Below, piece after piece: positions 13,947-14,011 of a stretch of 14,011 bases of DNA (within the stretch, counting starts at the first letter, position 1; each line of letters opens with the position of its first letter). Below the pieces are notes generated by a model, which saw only the letters and a list, made by a program, of their open reading frames with translations, searched no databases and was not told the DNA's origin. The DNA comes from an uncultured Coriobacteriaceae bacterium (GTDB taxonomy: Bacteria; Actinomycetota; Coriobacteriia; Coriobacteriales; Eggerthellaceae), in NCBI GenBank assembly GCA_900539675.1, contig UQDJ01000043.1, positions 1 through 14,011 on the forward strand, written 5' to 3'. The position numbers and the translations under genes are program-made.

Positions 13947-14011
13947 TGGTCGGGACGACAGGATTCGAACCTGCGACATCCTGCTCCCAAAGCAGGCGCG
14001 CTACCAAACTG
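13947..14011 (-). tRNA. tRNA-Pro (TGG), partial at window edge
   Basis: The 3' 65 bases are present: the end of the D-arm (CAGTTTGGTAGCGC), the anticodon arm CCTGC-TTTGGGA-GCAGG with anticodon TGG, the T-arm CAGGTTCGAATCCTG, the acceptor 3' strand GTCCCG and an encoded ACCA. The 5' acceptor strand, about 12 bases, lies beyond the right edge. Confidence 0.93.

Noticed and set aside
13796..13990. Minus-strand open frame of 64 codons
   Set aside because: It lies across the two tRNA genes and their terminator.

Overview
The window reads as a chromosomal segment of a moderate-GC Gram-positive actinobacterium, most likely a member of the Coriobacteriia (Eggerthellales-like). This is an inference from three things: the rpsA, coaE, uvrB gene order familiar from Actinobacteria, a Firmicute-style type II fatty-acid-synthesis cluster using FabK and a FabT-like repressor, and a roughly even base composition. 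Every gene I can support lies on the minus strand, so the window is read from right to left.

Right end (13947-13184): a partial tRNA-Pro and a complete tRNA-Gly, both with encoded CCA, end at a strong intrinsic terminator. They are followed by a small four-helix membrane protein of unknown function. A gene-poor 319-base stretch then leads into rpsA (ribosomal protein S1, TTG start), which ends at another terminator.

Middle (11592-7744): between rpsA and coaE sits a two-gene unit with its own promoter, an 11-bp-arm palindrome over the -35 box, and its own terminator. It encodes an XRE-HTH/AbrB fusion regulator and a 66-residue DUF4177-like protein. coaE (dephospho-CoA kinase) and uvrB (excision repair) follow as a pair. 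The 457-base gap after uvrB holds a hairpin, about 4.8 copies of a 17-bp tandem repeat, and a 19-bp palindrome.

Left half (7286-1): a lipid-synthesis locus. It starts with a DegV/FakB-type fatty-acid-binding protein, then a FabT-like MarR repressor, then acpP, fabK, fabD, fabG, fabF, fabZ and the start of an accD-like gene that runs off the left edge. fabD through accD are tightly packed (4-bp overlap to 18-bp gaps), indicating an operon. acpP is separated from fabK by a GC-rich hairpin with a short U-run, probably a partial terminator. The set provides malonyl transfer (FabD), condensation (FabF), ketoreduction (FabG), dehydration (FabZ) and enoyl reduction (FabK) on ACP. The FakB-like and FabT-like genes suggest coupling to exogenous fatty acids. 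fabH, accB, accC, accA and fakA are not in the window.

Most of the window is housekeeping. The more unusual items are the roughly 235-residue N-terminal extension on the AccD-like protein, the FakB/FabT/FASII arrangement with its palindrome, the regulator unit placed between rpsA and coaE, and the 17-bp tandem repeats. I found no CRISPR array, insertion sequence or recognisable defence system.
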